DNA of 64,000 nt from assembly GCF_910592395.1 (NCBI RefSeq), contig NC_088308.1, forward strand, positions 3,038,001-3,102,000, given 5' to 3'. Origin of the DNA: Lineus longissimus (taxonomy: Eukaryota > Nemertea > Pilidiophora > Heteronemertea > Lineidae). The notes below the pieces were generated by a model. It was given only the letters and a program-made list of their open reading frames with translations, ran no database searches and was not told the origin of the DNA. The position numbers and the translations under genes were made by a program. Below are positions 38,106 through 49,800 of the stretch, piece after piece (position 1 is the stretch's first letter; every line of letters begins with the position of its first letter).

Positions 38106-38860
38106 ACCAGGAGCACAGCCAAATTCAACGGGGCGTATTGAGTACGTTACGTCAGAGAGGTTACCAAACCACTCATCTATTCAAATTGTGATTTTCAATC
38201 AAATTCATTGACCAATACACGAAAATGCTCAAGTTATAAAAGCTGATTGGTCAAATACTGATGTCACGGTCGGATAAACAGGAGTCGGACAACAGGTGAC
38301 ATAACTGCGCGGAAACTTGGCTTTTGTGGTATTTTTAAACGAGTCTACGTGACGTAACATGATTGTTGAAATTTATAGCCAGTGGTGTTCACACATGGCA
38401 ATTGTTTTTAAATTCAAGTTCAAGTTTGCGCATCGAGCGATTGAAAGTGCTCCGTTTTCGCGTACGTTGGGTGCGCTCAGATGAATTGATAGCTTATGCT
38501 GCTCCGCCTGTCTGACTGAGAGTTATGGCTGGTCAAATCGTGTTTTTTTCCCACCACGATCAGCTAGCTAGCAGCCATCAGGCTATATCAATGGCAGGTG
38601 TCTGTTCAGCGAATGAGAAATGCCGCGAACGAGACGGCGATTGCCCCGGTGACGTCATCGAGTGATGGTAGGTGGAAATGCCGATGGAACGCCACGACAC
38701 AGATAAAGAGGGACTTTATGATTAATGAACATTGGTTAGGGACGTCATTAGCAATTGACCATTCACACAAGTAGATTTATTCACACCGGCGCCACTGAAG
38801 TGCGGGTGTTGGACATCATGTATTTAAAAATCGTCTGCTAGGACATACAGTTGTGTGAGT
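38106..38860. other. CpG-richer upstream region of the gene that starts at 38105
   Basis: More GC- and CpG-rich than the flanks, with TGACGTCA near 38651 and no clear ORF. It may contain the promoter of the - strand gene. Confidence 0.35.
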
Positions 38861-38887
38861 TCACTAGAGCTTGCTCTTTACACGGTG

Positions 38888-38969
38888 TATTCCTGTTTCG
38901 CCTATTCCTGTTTCGCCTATTCCTGTTCCGCCTATTCCTGTTTCGCCTATTCCTGTTTCGCCTATTCAA
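38888..38969 (+). repeat. 15-bp minisatellite, five units, forward
   Basis: Five units of attcctgtttcgcct, the third with a c variant (gttccg). The array is followed by caaatgtattgctaacctcccc. It is the inverted counterpart of the arrays at 39874, 40092 and 40210. Confidence 0.9.
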
Positions 38970-39177
38970 ATGTATTGCTAACCTCCCCACACATTATTAT
39001 AGAACTGTATGTTGCCTTTTTTATTCTAAGAGTGAGAGCTTTCCTCTTCGTCAAGAAACAATAGGCTAGAACGAGTCACACGGATCCCTGTTTCATTACT
39101 ATTGGGTCGAAGTCATGTTGTGCCGTCTTCGGACACATCACGACAAGCAGAGAAATCGGTGTAGCAGTATAAATGGT

Positions 39178-39277
39178 TTATTCCTGTTTCGCCTATTCCT
39201 GTTTCGCCTATTCCTGTTTCGCCTACAAAATTCCTGTTTCGCCTATTCCTGTTTCGCCTATTCCTGTTTCGCCTACT
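39178..39277 (+). repeat. 15-bp minisatellite, six units, forward
   Basis: Same attcctgtttcgcct unit, broken once by a short acaaa insertion. It is preceded by a fragment (39109-39175) that matches part of the dispersed repeat near 40940-41005 (gccgtcttcg..cacatcacg..aagcagagaaat). Confidence 0.9.
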
Positions 39278-39746
39278 TTCCAGTACCCCTACAATAAATC
39301 GACTCTCCCACGGGGAACCTTAGGGATGCATGTCCATTTTATGGGGAAAATGTGAGGGGACAATGGATGATGTTAACGATGTGATGACAATTTGACTAAT
39401 CAAATGCCATCAACTTTGTTATGCCATGACCGTTTTGAAAGAGTCACCTTGAAAGCGGGGACAGTCCGGGACTTATTTGACCATAGGACCATAGGACCAT
39501 ACTGACACACAGTAAAAACTAATAGATTAAGTAGAGTAAAGCAGTCGTTTATTTTATGAAAACTGAATTCATGAGTTTTTGATAAAAATACATAATATTG
39601 TACATTCTCATAATTATTTGATCAAAATCAGCTGTAAAACCCATGTCATAATATACATGTAGGTACAGCACATATAAAGTCAAACAAGGTGGAAAATACA
39701 TATCATGATATTATGTCAGACAAGGTAACTGATGGCATCAACGTAA

Positions 39747-40182
39747 CTCATTATGTCCCTCTCTCCATTGACGTATTGTTTCAATGCGTACATATGTGGC
39801 TCTCCTCGGGTTTGGTCGGTCAGTAAGGGACGGTTCATATTCCTACGTCTGTGGGGAGGTTAGCAATACATTTGAATAGGCGAAACAGGAATAGGCGAAA
39901 CAGGAATAGGCGGAACAGGAATAGGCGAAACAGGAATAGGCGAAACAGGAATACACCCCTCCGACTCATTATGTCCCTCTCTCCATTGACGTATTGTTTC
40001 AATGCGTACATATGTGGCTCTCCTCGGGTTTGGTCGGTCAGTAAGGGACGGTTCATATTCCTACGTCTGTGGGGAGGTTAGCAATACATTTGAATAGGCG
40101 AAACAGGAATAGGCGAAACAGGAATAGGCGGAACAGGAATAGGCGAAACAGGAATAGGCGAAACAGGAATACACCCCTCCGG
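39747..40182 (-). repeat. 218-bp tandem duplication containing the 15-bp array
   Basis: Two near-identical blocks start at 39747 and 39965 (ctcattatgtccctctctcc). Each holds ~100 bp of unique sequence, then ggggaggttagcaatac and five 15-bp units (aataggcgaaacagg; third unit with g variant). A third, shortened copy of the second half lies at 40185-40265. Confidence 0.9.
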
Positions 40183-40184
40183 CG

Positions 40185-40265
40185 TCTGTGGGGAGGTTAG
40201 CAATACATTTGAATAGGCGAAACAGGAATAGGCGAAACAGGAATAGGCGGAACAGGAATACACCG
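40185..40265 (-). repeat. 15-bp minisatellite, third reverse block
   Basis: Starts cgtctgtggggaggttag and holds only three 15-bp units before aatacaccgt. That exit is the exact complement of the entry of the forward array at 38888 (acggtgtatt), so these two share a junction. Confidence 0.85.
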
Positions 40266-40304
40266 TATAAATGGGTGTAGTATTTCCCTACTTGCCGGGA
40301 TTGA

Positions 40305-40990
40305 CAGGAGAGACGATGGCACAACCAACCTCCGCCAGCTGGTTATCTGGCCGTGGTCGCTGTCGGAGGCACAACTGTGAACGATTGAGATGGCGTTTTG
40401 TGGTGTCTCCTCTAAGGTTGTGACTGCCTCCATATTCATTCTGATTGTGACAGTGAAACTGACTGGGAATACGGCGGGGTTAGGACCAGCTGAACTAAGC
40501 CGCCAGGTTGCAAAGTTGTCCTGGGCGTGAATGGGAACGAATATGGTCCCACAGACAACACGATCAGTGCCCTTTGCCTCTCTGGTGGAGCTTCTGTCTC
40601 GACGCTCATTGTGCTCTCCAAAAGACGAGTGGCTCCATCGTCCAGTCATACAACAACCTCTTCGTATCCTAATTTGTGTCCGGACACAGTCGAGACAAGT
40701 GATACCTACCGTCTGTCGGCAGAACGCGCTCCAGGTTGTAGTGAACGTTCGGCATTGAAGACTACAGGACAGGGGTGGAACAACCAATCTCTCCAGCAGC
40801 TTGTTATTAACTGATCATGGTTTGACGACGCTCCCGATTGTTGGAGACGACCAAAGCATATCAAGTTAACATTAGTCATTGGAGACAACAGGAGAGACGA
40901 TGGAACAACCAACCTCTACATCAACATCGGTCAGATAGGAATTTGTTATGCCGTCTTCGGGCACATCACGGCAAGCAGAGAAATGGGTGT
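40305..40990. repeat. Dispersed repeat, copy B
   Basis: Same family and orientation as copy A at 31613-32270. Differences are scattered substitutions and small indels, including one of four bases that shifts the shared - strand frame. The shared frame is therefore not conserved as a protein, which argues for non-coding repeat DNA. Confidence 0.75.
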
Positions 40991-42355
40991 AGCAGTAAAG
41001 GGCATTTCCCTTCTTGCCGGGATGAGCGCGAAGACGACACCACATCACCCATCACACTGTGAATAAAGCCGAAGTTGGTGATTCTAGGATCATATCATTA
41101 ATTGCCTCGGAGACTAATCGAACTTGTGACAATCGGGCATTCCTCAACAGGGGACAGACTGACAAATCTATAACCACATGACCAAATGACATTGTCACTT
41201 CGAAGAAGTATTTTTCGAGTTTATAGAAGATAATGTCACAACCGCTGTACGACACTGCTGAGACATTGGACGGCGAAAATAATCAACAGTAGCATAATGT
41301 TCATTTGATATGTTTATTCTATCAGTTCAGCTATATTACAAGGCTATTGACTCAAGATTTATAAAACAGCATGGTGTATAAAACGGCGTTGATAACTGCA
41401 ATAATGAGGTTTTTGTCTGATTTTAACCGTCTAGAGTTTAGCGATTTAGAAAAAGTGAATATTCACATAGGAACAACAAGTAATCATGATGAATTTTTCT
41501 CTCTTTCCATTTCTGTGTTTATTTGAAACTCAATTTGAGGAAAACGATATAACTTGCACGAGGCCTGCCAAAGCTACACCCCGCACGCAGTGGACCGGCC
41601 TCGTTCCTCACCCTTAAACGAGATTCAATTAGGATGGTGCAATGGACTGCCCAGAGAGTCTAGCCAAAGTAAAGAATGATGCTTTATTGTAACCAGCGGA
41701 ACATACATTCGGCAGTAACACTGAAGTTTAAGGATAGCTTCGTTCGTACGAAAGCCGGTGTAACATCTGTGGTTGTTCCCCATGTTTCTGTGTTTCCAAA
41801 CAATAGGCAGCTAGAGAGACCATGACTTTTCAATAGGGGGGATACACAGAAAAACTCGTCAATCTATTTTTGAGCGTTCCCAAACAATGAGGGGAAACAC
41901 TCAAAAACAGAAACACTCAAAAACATTACACCGGGTGTGTAAAATTGACGCTGTGCGGACAAGGAATGATTCGACCTTTGGCCGGACTAATATAAGATTC
42001 ACAGTGACACATGAGCATGTTTGTAAACGAACTCCAAGGTTTTAAAACATCATGTGTCAACCTGATAGTGAAAACCGAAGGCGTAAATCGTATCTAGCCC
42101 GAAAATGGCTTGTTCGCTATACTCATGTCACGAAAGACGAGTAAAAAGTAACACATTACATGTGAAAACGTAAACACTATATTAATCCGGCCTAGTTACA
42201 TCAGAGTTGCAGACATCGCCGGGAAACGATTACTGATGTGCAGTTTGATCGTACCAGTTCTGATTTGATGATGTTCCCGTCCCCAGAAAATATGTTTTTA
42301 CATCAGTGTACAACCTTTGCAGAAGGGCAGAAGTTTGTCGAAAGTCCATGCAGTG
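40991..42355. other. Gap with no gene seen; holds a short repeat fragment
   Basis: No exon supported. A fragment near 41587 (gcagtggaccggcctcgttcctcac) is closely similar to one near 52150 (acagtggactggcctcgttcctcac), so both belong to a dispersed repeat family. Confidence 0.45.
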
Positions 42356-42359
42356 AGGT

Positions 42360-43333
42360 CTACTGTCGTCTGTTATTGCGACTGGCGATGAAAGACGCCA
42401 AAGCCTTGACGTCCTTTTCATTCAGTCCCATACTGCGCCTGTCGGGGATTCCTAGTGCGTCCCAGCTCCTCCTGTCGGGGATGCCGAGTGCGTCCCAGCT
42501 GCGCTTGTCTGGGATCCCGAGAGCGTCCCAGCTTCGCTTCTGAGAACCGTCAGTAATGAAGATTCCTTCGTATTGCCTTTTTTTGTGTGGGTCGGGCACT
42601 TCGTTCCATGCGCCTGCCTGGAATGCCCGTTTGTTGCGCGATATGTCTGTGTCTTCTACCTCTTCGTCAACTGAATCTCTTGACATGGGCGCTGAAAGAC
42701 AAAACATTGCTGAGGATTTGTCGTCTCGCTGAAAGACTTAACAATGTCTGTTTGTGCACTCATTTGTCTGCTATAAAGATCGTTGATCTCGCGACAATTA
42801 TCTGCTCGTCGCTTGTGCACCAACCGGATTATTATAAATCTCCTTTACTAGTGACTGTGCAATCTGATATTTGTAACACTATGCAATTCTCATAACAGAC
42901 GAAAGGCTGTTTTTAAGCTGGCAACCTGGTACCAACTGACTCTGCCAAGAGACAGGAACAAAGCATCGACAACTCCACCACAAACTGTTTTTACGAGAAC
43001 GGACACCGCGGTCAAGGGTCGTCTAACCTTTTCACCTTAGAGAAGGGGAGGGGGTTACTCATAAATTCAGTATCAAGACGGGGGTATACCTGCCATTTTT
43101 ACCGCACCGTATCGCTGCTTTGCTTCATCGCTGTCGCTGCCCTTGACATTATAGCTGCTGCTGCTGCCGCTGCCGCATGCCTGAATTGCTTGAACTCGCC
43201 GCTGCGCTATAGGACCCCTGCTGCACATTGTACTTGCAATGCCCTGGTGTTTTCGGTACCTCTTCATAAGCATAGGAGAGGCTCTTCTCTCTCGGTTATC
43301 AGGATAATATAGATTTGCGTTTGAGCGTCTACA
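42360..43333 (-). CDS. Peptide-precursor-like exons with tandem SWDALGIPD peptides
   Basis: Two - strand exons. One is about 43333-43090 (5' edge uncertain, weak acceptor agcag/TGT). The other is 42691-42360 (tctttcag/CG to TAG). The junction is phase 1 (GCAG/gtatac) and keeps frame. The second exon shows a prohormone layout: acidic spacer, then KR, a QYEGIFITDGSQ segment, KR, then SWDALGIPD three times separated by KR, RR and RR, then SMGLNEKDVKALASF and a basic end. The 33-bp peptide repeats are at 42440-42540. The first exon has a GSGSSSS run and further basic sites. No Gly lies before the cleavage sites, so the peptides would not be amidated. The pattern W/F-D-x-L/I-G faintly recalls pedal peptide/orcokinin precursors; that is speculation. 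The family is not recognised. Confidence 0.55.
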
Positions 43334-44442
43334 CTGCTTCTACACTGCTTTGGGAGTGTAAGTCAAGGGAATATCGAAAGAATTAAGCTGTTCAAACAGC
43401 TTCAGGCTTTACATGATCATGATTCTGCATGTTACCATAAAAGGGATTAAATTTAGGTATAACAGTTTTATTGAAAAGCGCCATATTTTACCCAACAAAC
43501 CATTTCTCGAAGCGAGATACCGATGCAGGTGATAATTAGAGCTAATTTAATCCGGAGAAAGTTTGGCGTATACCTATAAGAGACCATCGTGAAGAAGATT
43601 TTAACTTGTTCAGCGAATTGCCTGAAAAGTTTTCAGCTTGTGTGATTTTCAAAGCTTAGTGTAACACTCTCGTTTCGTTCTGCATTGCACAATTTTGATA
43701 TGGAATCATGGGGTGTACGAGTCCAAAGTTTTAACAAGTGATCTTTCGTGCTGGTTCAAAAGAGTCTGGTTCCGCAAAATGTACGACTGCGTGCTGTAAC
43801 CCCCGATTTGAAACTTGACGCAAAAAGAGCAATGCCTTTATAGTCGTCGGATGATATGTCATGATGTTATTTGGACATGCTTTCGTCGTCGTATTAAGAA
43901 CATTAGGCATGTTTAGCAACCCATATATAGGAACGACGAAGTACAAAAATGTCAAGAAGTCCTGGGCTGATTCCTTTACACGGCACTCGTAAATCATCTT
44001 CTGTTCATAGTTGTACAGTATAAGGGAAAGTGGATAAATGATATATAAAATCGTCGATAAAGAATGACATTTTGATACTTCGCACTTCTTCCTTCATAAG
44101 AGTCGCGAAATCTGCCTATTTAAAAAAAAATTAAATCATAAAATGTTGCCATGCAGTTGTCATTGACATTTTTCATGGTTTTCAAAGAGATGTCCGATGA
44201 GAAAGTAACTTATACTCTTCTGTTTGGCGTAAATTGTTATGGTTTTCGGCGGGTTATGGTAGAGACTGTTGGCCTTTTTCAGATGCCTGTCAATTCAATG
44301 GAAGTTCCTGAAAAGTTAGTGATGTCAAAGGGAGTAGGTATCATGCTGTTCTAAGTAATACAACGCCATATCAGAGCGGCCGCGCGAACACGGCGGAAGC
44401 GCCACCTATTGAGAAAGTTGTAAATAGTTTCACTGAGTTTAG

Positions 44443-45248
44443 TTATCTCATCTTGCACATTTCGCAACAGTTGAAGATTTCTGTATGTATGCAGCATTTG
44501 CAAGCAACGCTCTGTGTTTGTGTCCGGACTACTTCTTCTCTGATTTTGTTCGCGCTTTCCTCGTCCTCGACTTCGCCTAATTCGCTTCGCTTGGCTTTTT
44601 TGCAGCAGCCGGATTCAGCCATTTTGCAACAAAGGTTCTGGCCGAGGCCTTCCCATGCTCGCTTCCAAAAGGTGTGGCTGCTGGGACCTAATGGGGAACG
44701 CTTGGACAGTTTGTTGTGTAAGACGCGCGCTGCATCATTATTCATGGACAGATCTGCAATTGAAAATAAGATTATTTGAGAAGATAGAGAACGTGAAGTG
44801 TATCGCGCCTGGGATGTCGAAAATACATCTTTAAAAAAAATATTGTGACACTTCTCACTTTGATCTGCGTACCCCATATTGCTTGGATATTATGTTACAT
44901 TCATGCCTCCCGGGATTACCGCCAAAGCCGTACGAGAAAATGTGCTCTACCAAGGGAGTCATCTACTAAACAGAAGAGGAAATATGATGTAGTCTATATA
45001 GTTCCTTTTGTAGATGGCTACTTGTGGCCACTTACCTGCATTTACATGTGATAAACACAACAGAAACAGTTCCAGCAGGAGCACACTTAGTAACGTTCTG
45101 AAACGAGAAAGAAGAAACAGCTTTGTAAAAGTGGAGGTTATGGGAAGACATCAGGCCATGTGACAACTGAGCTACCAGTGGTATGTGCTGCGTCCGTAGC
45201 CTCCACTCACGGTGTGCGGGGTCGACGATAAGGAGTCCAAAGCGGCAT
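44443..45248 (-). CDS. Secreted cysteine-rich peptide precursor
   Basis: Three - strand exons: 45248-45211, 45097-45036, 44753-44443, all in frame (phases 2 and 1), 136 residues. The start is MPLWTPYRRPRTP, then a hydrophobic core TLLSVLLLELFLLCL and a cleavage-like SHVNA at residue 33: a classical signal peptide made by joining two exons. The rest has basic sites: KR at 51-52 and 64-65, KK at 85-86, KR at 88-89. They frame SPLGPSSHTFW and AWEGLGQNLCCKMAESGCC. Ten cysteines follow the signal peptide, many as CC pairs, which fits disulfide pairing. AWEGLG resembles SWDALG in the exons at 42360-43333, so both may belong to one gene, with a weak donor (GAA/gtagtc) after residue 107 leading there. 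It is probably a secreted peptide. No known family was recognised. Confidence 0.6.
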
Positions 45249-46700
45249 GCATGTGGTAGCAGGTACCGTTTTCCGACAAACAAACAAAAAACCGCCTGTA
45301 TGACATGATATCCCTGTCGATTTGTGTATGGACGACTCACGAATTCCTATACACGTGTGGTATCTGTTTTCCTTCCCCACATTGTTTTGGAATCCTGAAA
45401 GATAGCCAATTTTTCTGTGTTTCTCCCTATTAAAGCTATAAGCGGGCACTGGCAAAACTGTATACTCTATCCGCTGAGGTCAGATTCGCATTGATATATT
45501 TCGCCAATTTTCTAAAATCTCATGGCAGGTATAAATTTCTGGGTATATAATAAAGCTGTCTCTCTTTCAATAGCGATGGCTGGTAATCACCCCTCTGAAA
45601 ACTTAGTCGCCCCAAACGATAGCAAAAAGGGCGATTGTGGATTTTCTGGGCACCGAACACTCTGCATCACCTGAAAATATTGATATGATTTTTCTGTTTA
45701 CAAAGCTTTTGCACAACACGAACACAATCTACAATATTGATAATTACAGAATGGTGCACTACATGATATTCGCAAACAATCAGTAAAGATATTAAACTTC
45801 TGTGGCGAGTATATAGACAGTAGTTCTGCGGATGTCTTTTTCCGATTTTCCGGAGACATGGTTGTTATTTTGAGAACAGAAACTTTACAAAGTTACGTGG
45901 AGGGAATATGAGAGGGCGATTCAGATGTCACGTCCCCGCTGCTACGCGCAACAATCACGAACGCTCTGCAACAATAGGTACCTCTATTATTATTGTAAGA
46001 TTGTGGTTAAGCGTCTATTGTTCTTGGTAAGCAAATGCCTTAGAGAGAAATCAGTCCTCGGGTGACAATGAAGTTCTTACCGATGGCATAATGGGGGCCA
46101 ATCTGTGAAACCATAAACCGAGGGTGTGGTAACAACGCAGCCAGGACTCACACGATACTTCTCAAATCCCGCGAGGCTGGCCAACTTCCGAGAGAATTCC
46201 TTGCTTTGGTGGCTTTGCGTTTGAGGGTGAACAAACGGCTGAACGATATCCACCAGAGCTATAGGATATTGATTTTGATATAAAGTTTTCTCGAGGTATA
46301 TATTTGCTTTTACATCGTTTCTGGAACAATAACCAAACTGGGACTAGACGAACTGTAAAGGTCTGAGGTAAAATAACATTTCACCCAAATCAGATTACGT
46401 TGATTCCACACACCAATTCAATGTCGACATTGATGGGAGATTGTGAATCAAAAGTCTATTCGGTTTGATTTTATCCAGGTGATATCGGTGGCCATAGCGA
46501 CCCAACTGCTAAGCGCAAATGTTGTTTCACAGATTCGATGATTACATTACACATAACAATGTGTTCAAATTAACTTTTTTGGGGGCGTGGGAGAGAGAAA
46601 AAGATGAATATGGTAGAGGAGCTAATTCATGAATATTCTGTTTAGAAAATTAAATGAAAGGGACAGAGTATCTTTCTTTACTTCCAAACACCTATCAAGA
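45249..46700. other. Upstream region with no further exon seen
   Basis: It should hold the promoter or 5' UTR of the peptide-precursor gene. I could not place a start site or a clear TATA box. Confidence 0.4.
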
Positions 46701-46835
46701 ATGCCAGGCGCCCCATGCGAGAAGGCAGTGCGGTTAACAAATTGGTCGCATCGGAAAGAGGTTTCCAGTGGGCCTCGAAATTGCGACCTTCCGTTCACGA
46801 GGCGGACGCCCTAACCATAGGTCATCGGGATCGCT
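46700..46835 (-). repeat. tRNA-derived SINE, reverse strand
   Basis: Read on the - strand there is an A box (gacctatggttagggcgt), an anticodon-like loop ctcgtga and a B-box-like ggtcgcaatttcgaggc. The A-box region is like tRNA(Thr) or tRNA(Arg) relics of other SINEs, but the T arm no longer pairs, so it is not a working tRNA gene. Confidence 0.5.
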
Positions 46836-49800
46836 GTGTGATGGTACTTTATTTGTGCTTCCATGCCCCGGGTTCCAAATGCAGGTCATGCCAGTCGTTC
46901 GCAGTGTCACTTTCTGGACCGGCATGCCATGCAGGTCTATTCATCTGTAACCTCTAATGCCAGACCCCCATGCCCCCGCCACATGTCCTCATTCGCGGAA
47001 CTGAAGCAGCATGGTCATTTCCATCGTGAGGAAATCAGGGGTTGATGTTCGCTTCTCAGGCCCTACTAAACGCTCTGATTGGGCGCAATCACCTCTGCGC
47101 TGGCACTTCACCAAATGAGGTCGAATGTCACACATTAACCCCTGATTTCCTCAGGATGGGTCATTTAAAACAGAGTGGTACCAAGTGCTTTTATTGTACT
47201 GGCAAGCTTTATTGCCACATAATAGTTAATAATTCATCTAGTGCTGAGTAGTGAATTTTATAGCGCTCATCTGAAGGTTTGGGAGCTACATTCTCCAATT
47301 GGCACCAAAGTCATGATAAAGCATTCCTGTTAAGTGGGTTTGAAGATGAACCCTATACTGCATGCGTATCACATCAGACTCAAAGAAAATAGTACATAAC
47401 TTCGAATGCTTTCAAAAATAGATCCCACGAAAATTACAGAAAAGTAAAACGCAAATTAAGCTAATACTCCACGACAGTTAATGACGGCTGATAATACCTT
47501 TCGTTCCTTTGATATATTGAATTCGGTGATTACGAAGGAAACTCGAAAGCAAATGTTCACTTTTGTTTTAACTTCTTAGCATCTGGTAATATTCTATGAT
47601 ATTAGTCCAACGAATCTACCCAAAGCAAAGAGTCGGCATTTATCGTTGATGTTACATTCGTGTGTTGTGTGACCAAAATATCGCCCTTTGATCCCAAAAA
47701 CCTGGTTCATTCCAAACTATCATTTCGAATTACTCTTTCAAGGTGTTCGAAATTGCATTTGATTTGGTTTAAATTCCAAGTCGACCCGAGAGCCATGGTA
47801 AACGTTCTTAAGCCCTGCCTTCTTAATGGGGAACATAATTCATTTTGATAAGGATATTTTCCTTCAAACAGCATTTCAGAAGTCTTCAAAGCTTTGTACA
47901 ATTTGTGGACTGTTACTTTTATACGAATCTATAGCGCTACGGTAAAAAGAACATAGGCCTATTCTGCAGATTTTATACCATGCTGATGAAGAATATATAA
48001 TGTTTTTCATTAAAAATGTTGTTCTTGTCATACATTTTTTCCAATTACCGAATTACACTGCACCATTTAAAATTTCCGTAAAGGAATGTTATCATCTTGA
48101 AGAAAACCCCTGAACCCGAACTTTACAAACTGAAGTATACAGTGACTGGTTTCAGACTCTAATGGAGATCTAACCAAAACTGAAGGTAACTATTGGCCTA
48201 TCTAAAATTTGCAAGACATGTCCAAAACCACCTCGCACACTTGGGAAAATCACTATTAGTGATCAGCATTCTGTTGATACATGAGAAGGCGCATGGAGGC
48301 GAAGGACACATTATCCTCCTGGCTACCTAAAAATCCCATACCCAATTCTCTCTTTAAATAACAGTGAGCTATATAAATACGATGTAGCCTACGCATACTT
48401 GACTCCAAGCGAATCGACTCGAACTGCATGTCGTATAACAGATTCTGAGATCTTAGTATAGGGCCTATCCAACTTCAAGCCAAATATCCTGATACATGTA
48501 TATCATTCTCAAAACTCGATAAAAAGTCTCAAGTTTGACCCGGAGGAAACCTAGTGTACGCTGTCAGAGAGATGTGGGCCAACCAGCAACCTCACCCACA
48601 TGACGAGGTGACAGTCACTGATGTTAATTTCGAACATTGGTCTCGCCACAGCGACACTCGGACAGTCGTAAACAATAGTGAAATAATAATTGGTCAATAT
48701 ATCATAGAAAAGCGGCGATTTGTGTCAATACACTTAAAACATCGGTATATGCCGGAAAAGCGCAGTGAATAATCATAAGTTGACATCAACAAATCCTTCT
48801 ATATTTAATTGAATTGTGTTAAACGCCCTTAATTAGTTCAATATTGACAAAATAACCGAATTAAGGCGTGACCGACAATGCAAGAAAGGTGTATGAATAC
48901 TAATACTGGTTCAAATGAAATGTTCAGGCATTGACTGTAAGGATTTTAGAAACAAGAATCCAAACAAAACAACGATATACATCATAGATTATAATATAAT
49001 TAATTCTGTGCTGCGGAAATATCCATGTCTAGCAATTCAGTCGGATGCCGCGTCGTGACGGTGCATTGTTAGTCTTACAAACGGCTACCGCCTGGTTGAA
49101 GACTTAATTATTGCTTGGAGATTATACCATCCCCACTAGTTTTTAAAAGGATCAAAAATATTTCTAAAGGCCTACATGCACGCAGTTCGTAAAAAATATG
49201 AAATGTGTGATAGAATTAGAAAATATCCAATTCCGTGCATGTGAAAATACTAAAATGTTTTTGGTGTGGAATGCTTTCAGCAGTGATTTGTATTTCATTT
49301 CATCATCCCCGACAGTGAGCCTCCATTCGGCGCGGGAATCTTCGCCAACAGTAACATGTACATGTTAATGCGTTTTGGCAAACCTCTTGGTTAATTTATC
49401 TATTATTTGCGACCATGTACATGTAGGCCGCAAGTTATCTAAAAGATTAATTTGAAATCGATTCTTTTCGTTGTCCAATACCTATCAAACAACTCTCTCC
49501 GAATTTAAAACTTTATCGGCTTGGATTTAACATGTTTTGGTGTGCGCCTAAGGTCGTGTACATGCAACGCTCGAGACGAAGTCAGCTTCCCAGTTAAAGA
49601 AAGGATTTAATGAAACTAGGCTTACATTTCATAGGTCTAGGTACATGTATTCGATTTCTCCCAAAACAGAAAAGAAAGACTAAGTTCTAGAATAACTGAA
49701 AGTGTTTTATCACTAAATTTTTTCCCAATTTTTTTAATGGTTGGCCAACAATGCCGATCCCTGACCCATTTGCACACATAGCCAGGATTATGCATGTTAA

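Noticed and set aside
38888-40265. CRISPR-like array of short regular repeats
   Set aside because: The 15-bp units abut without spacers, and the window is clearly eukaryotic. It is a minisatellite.
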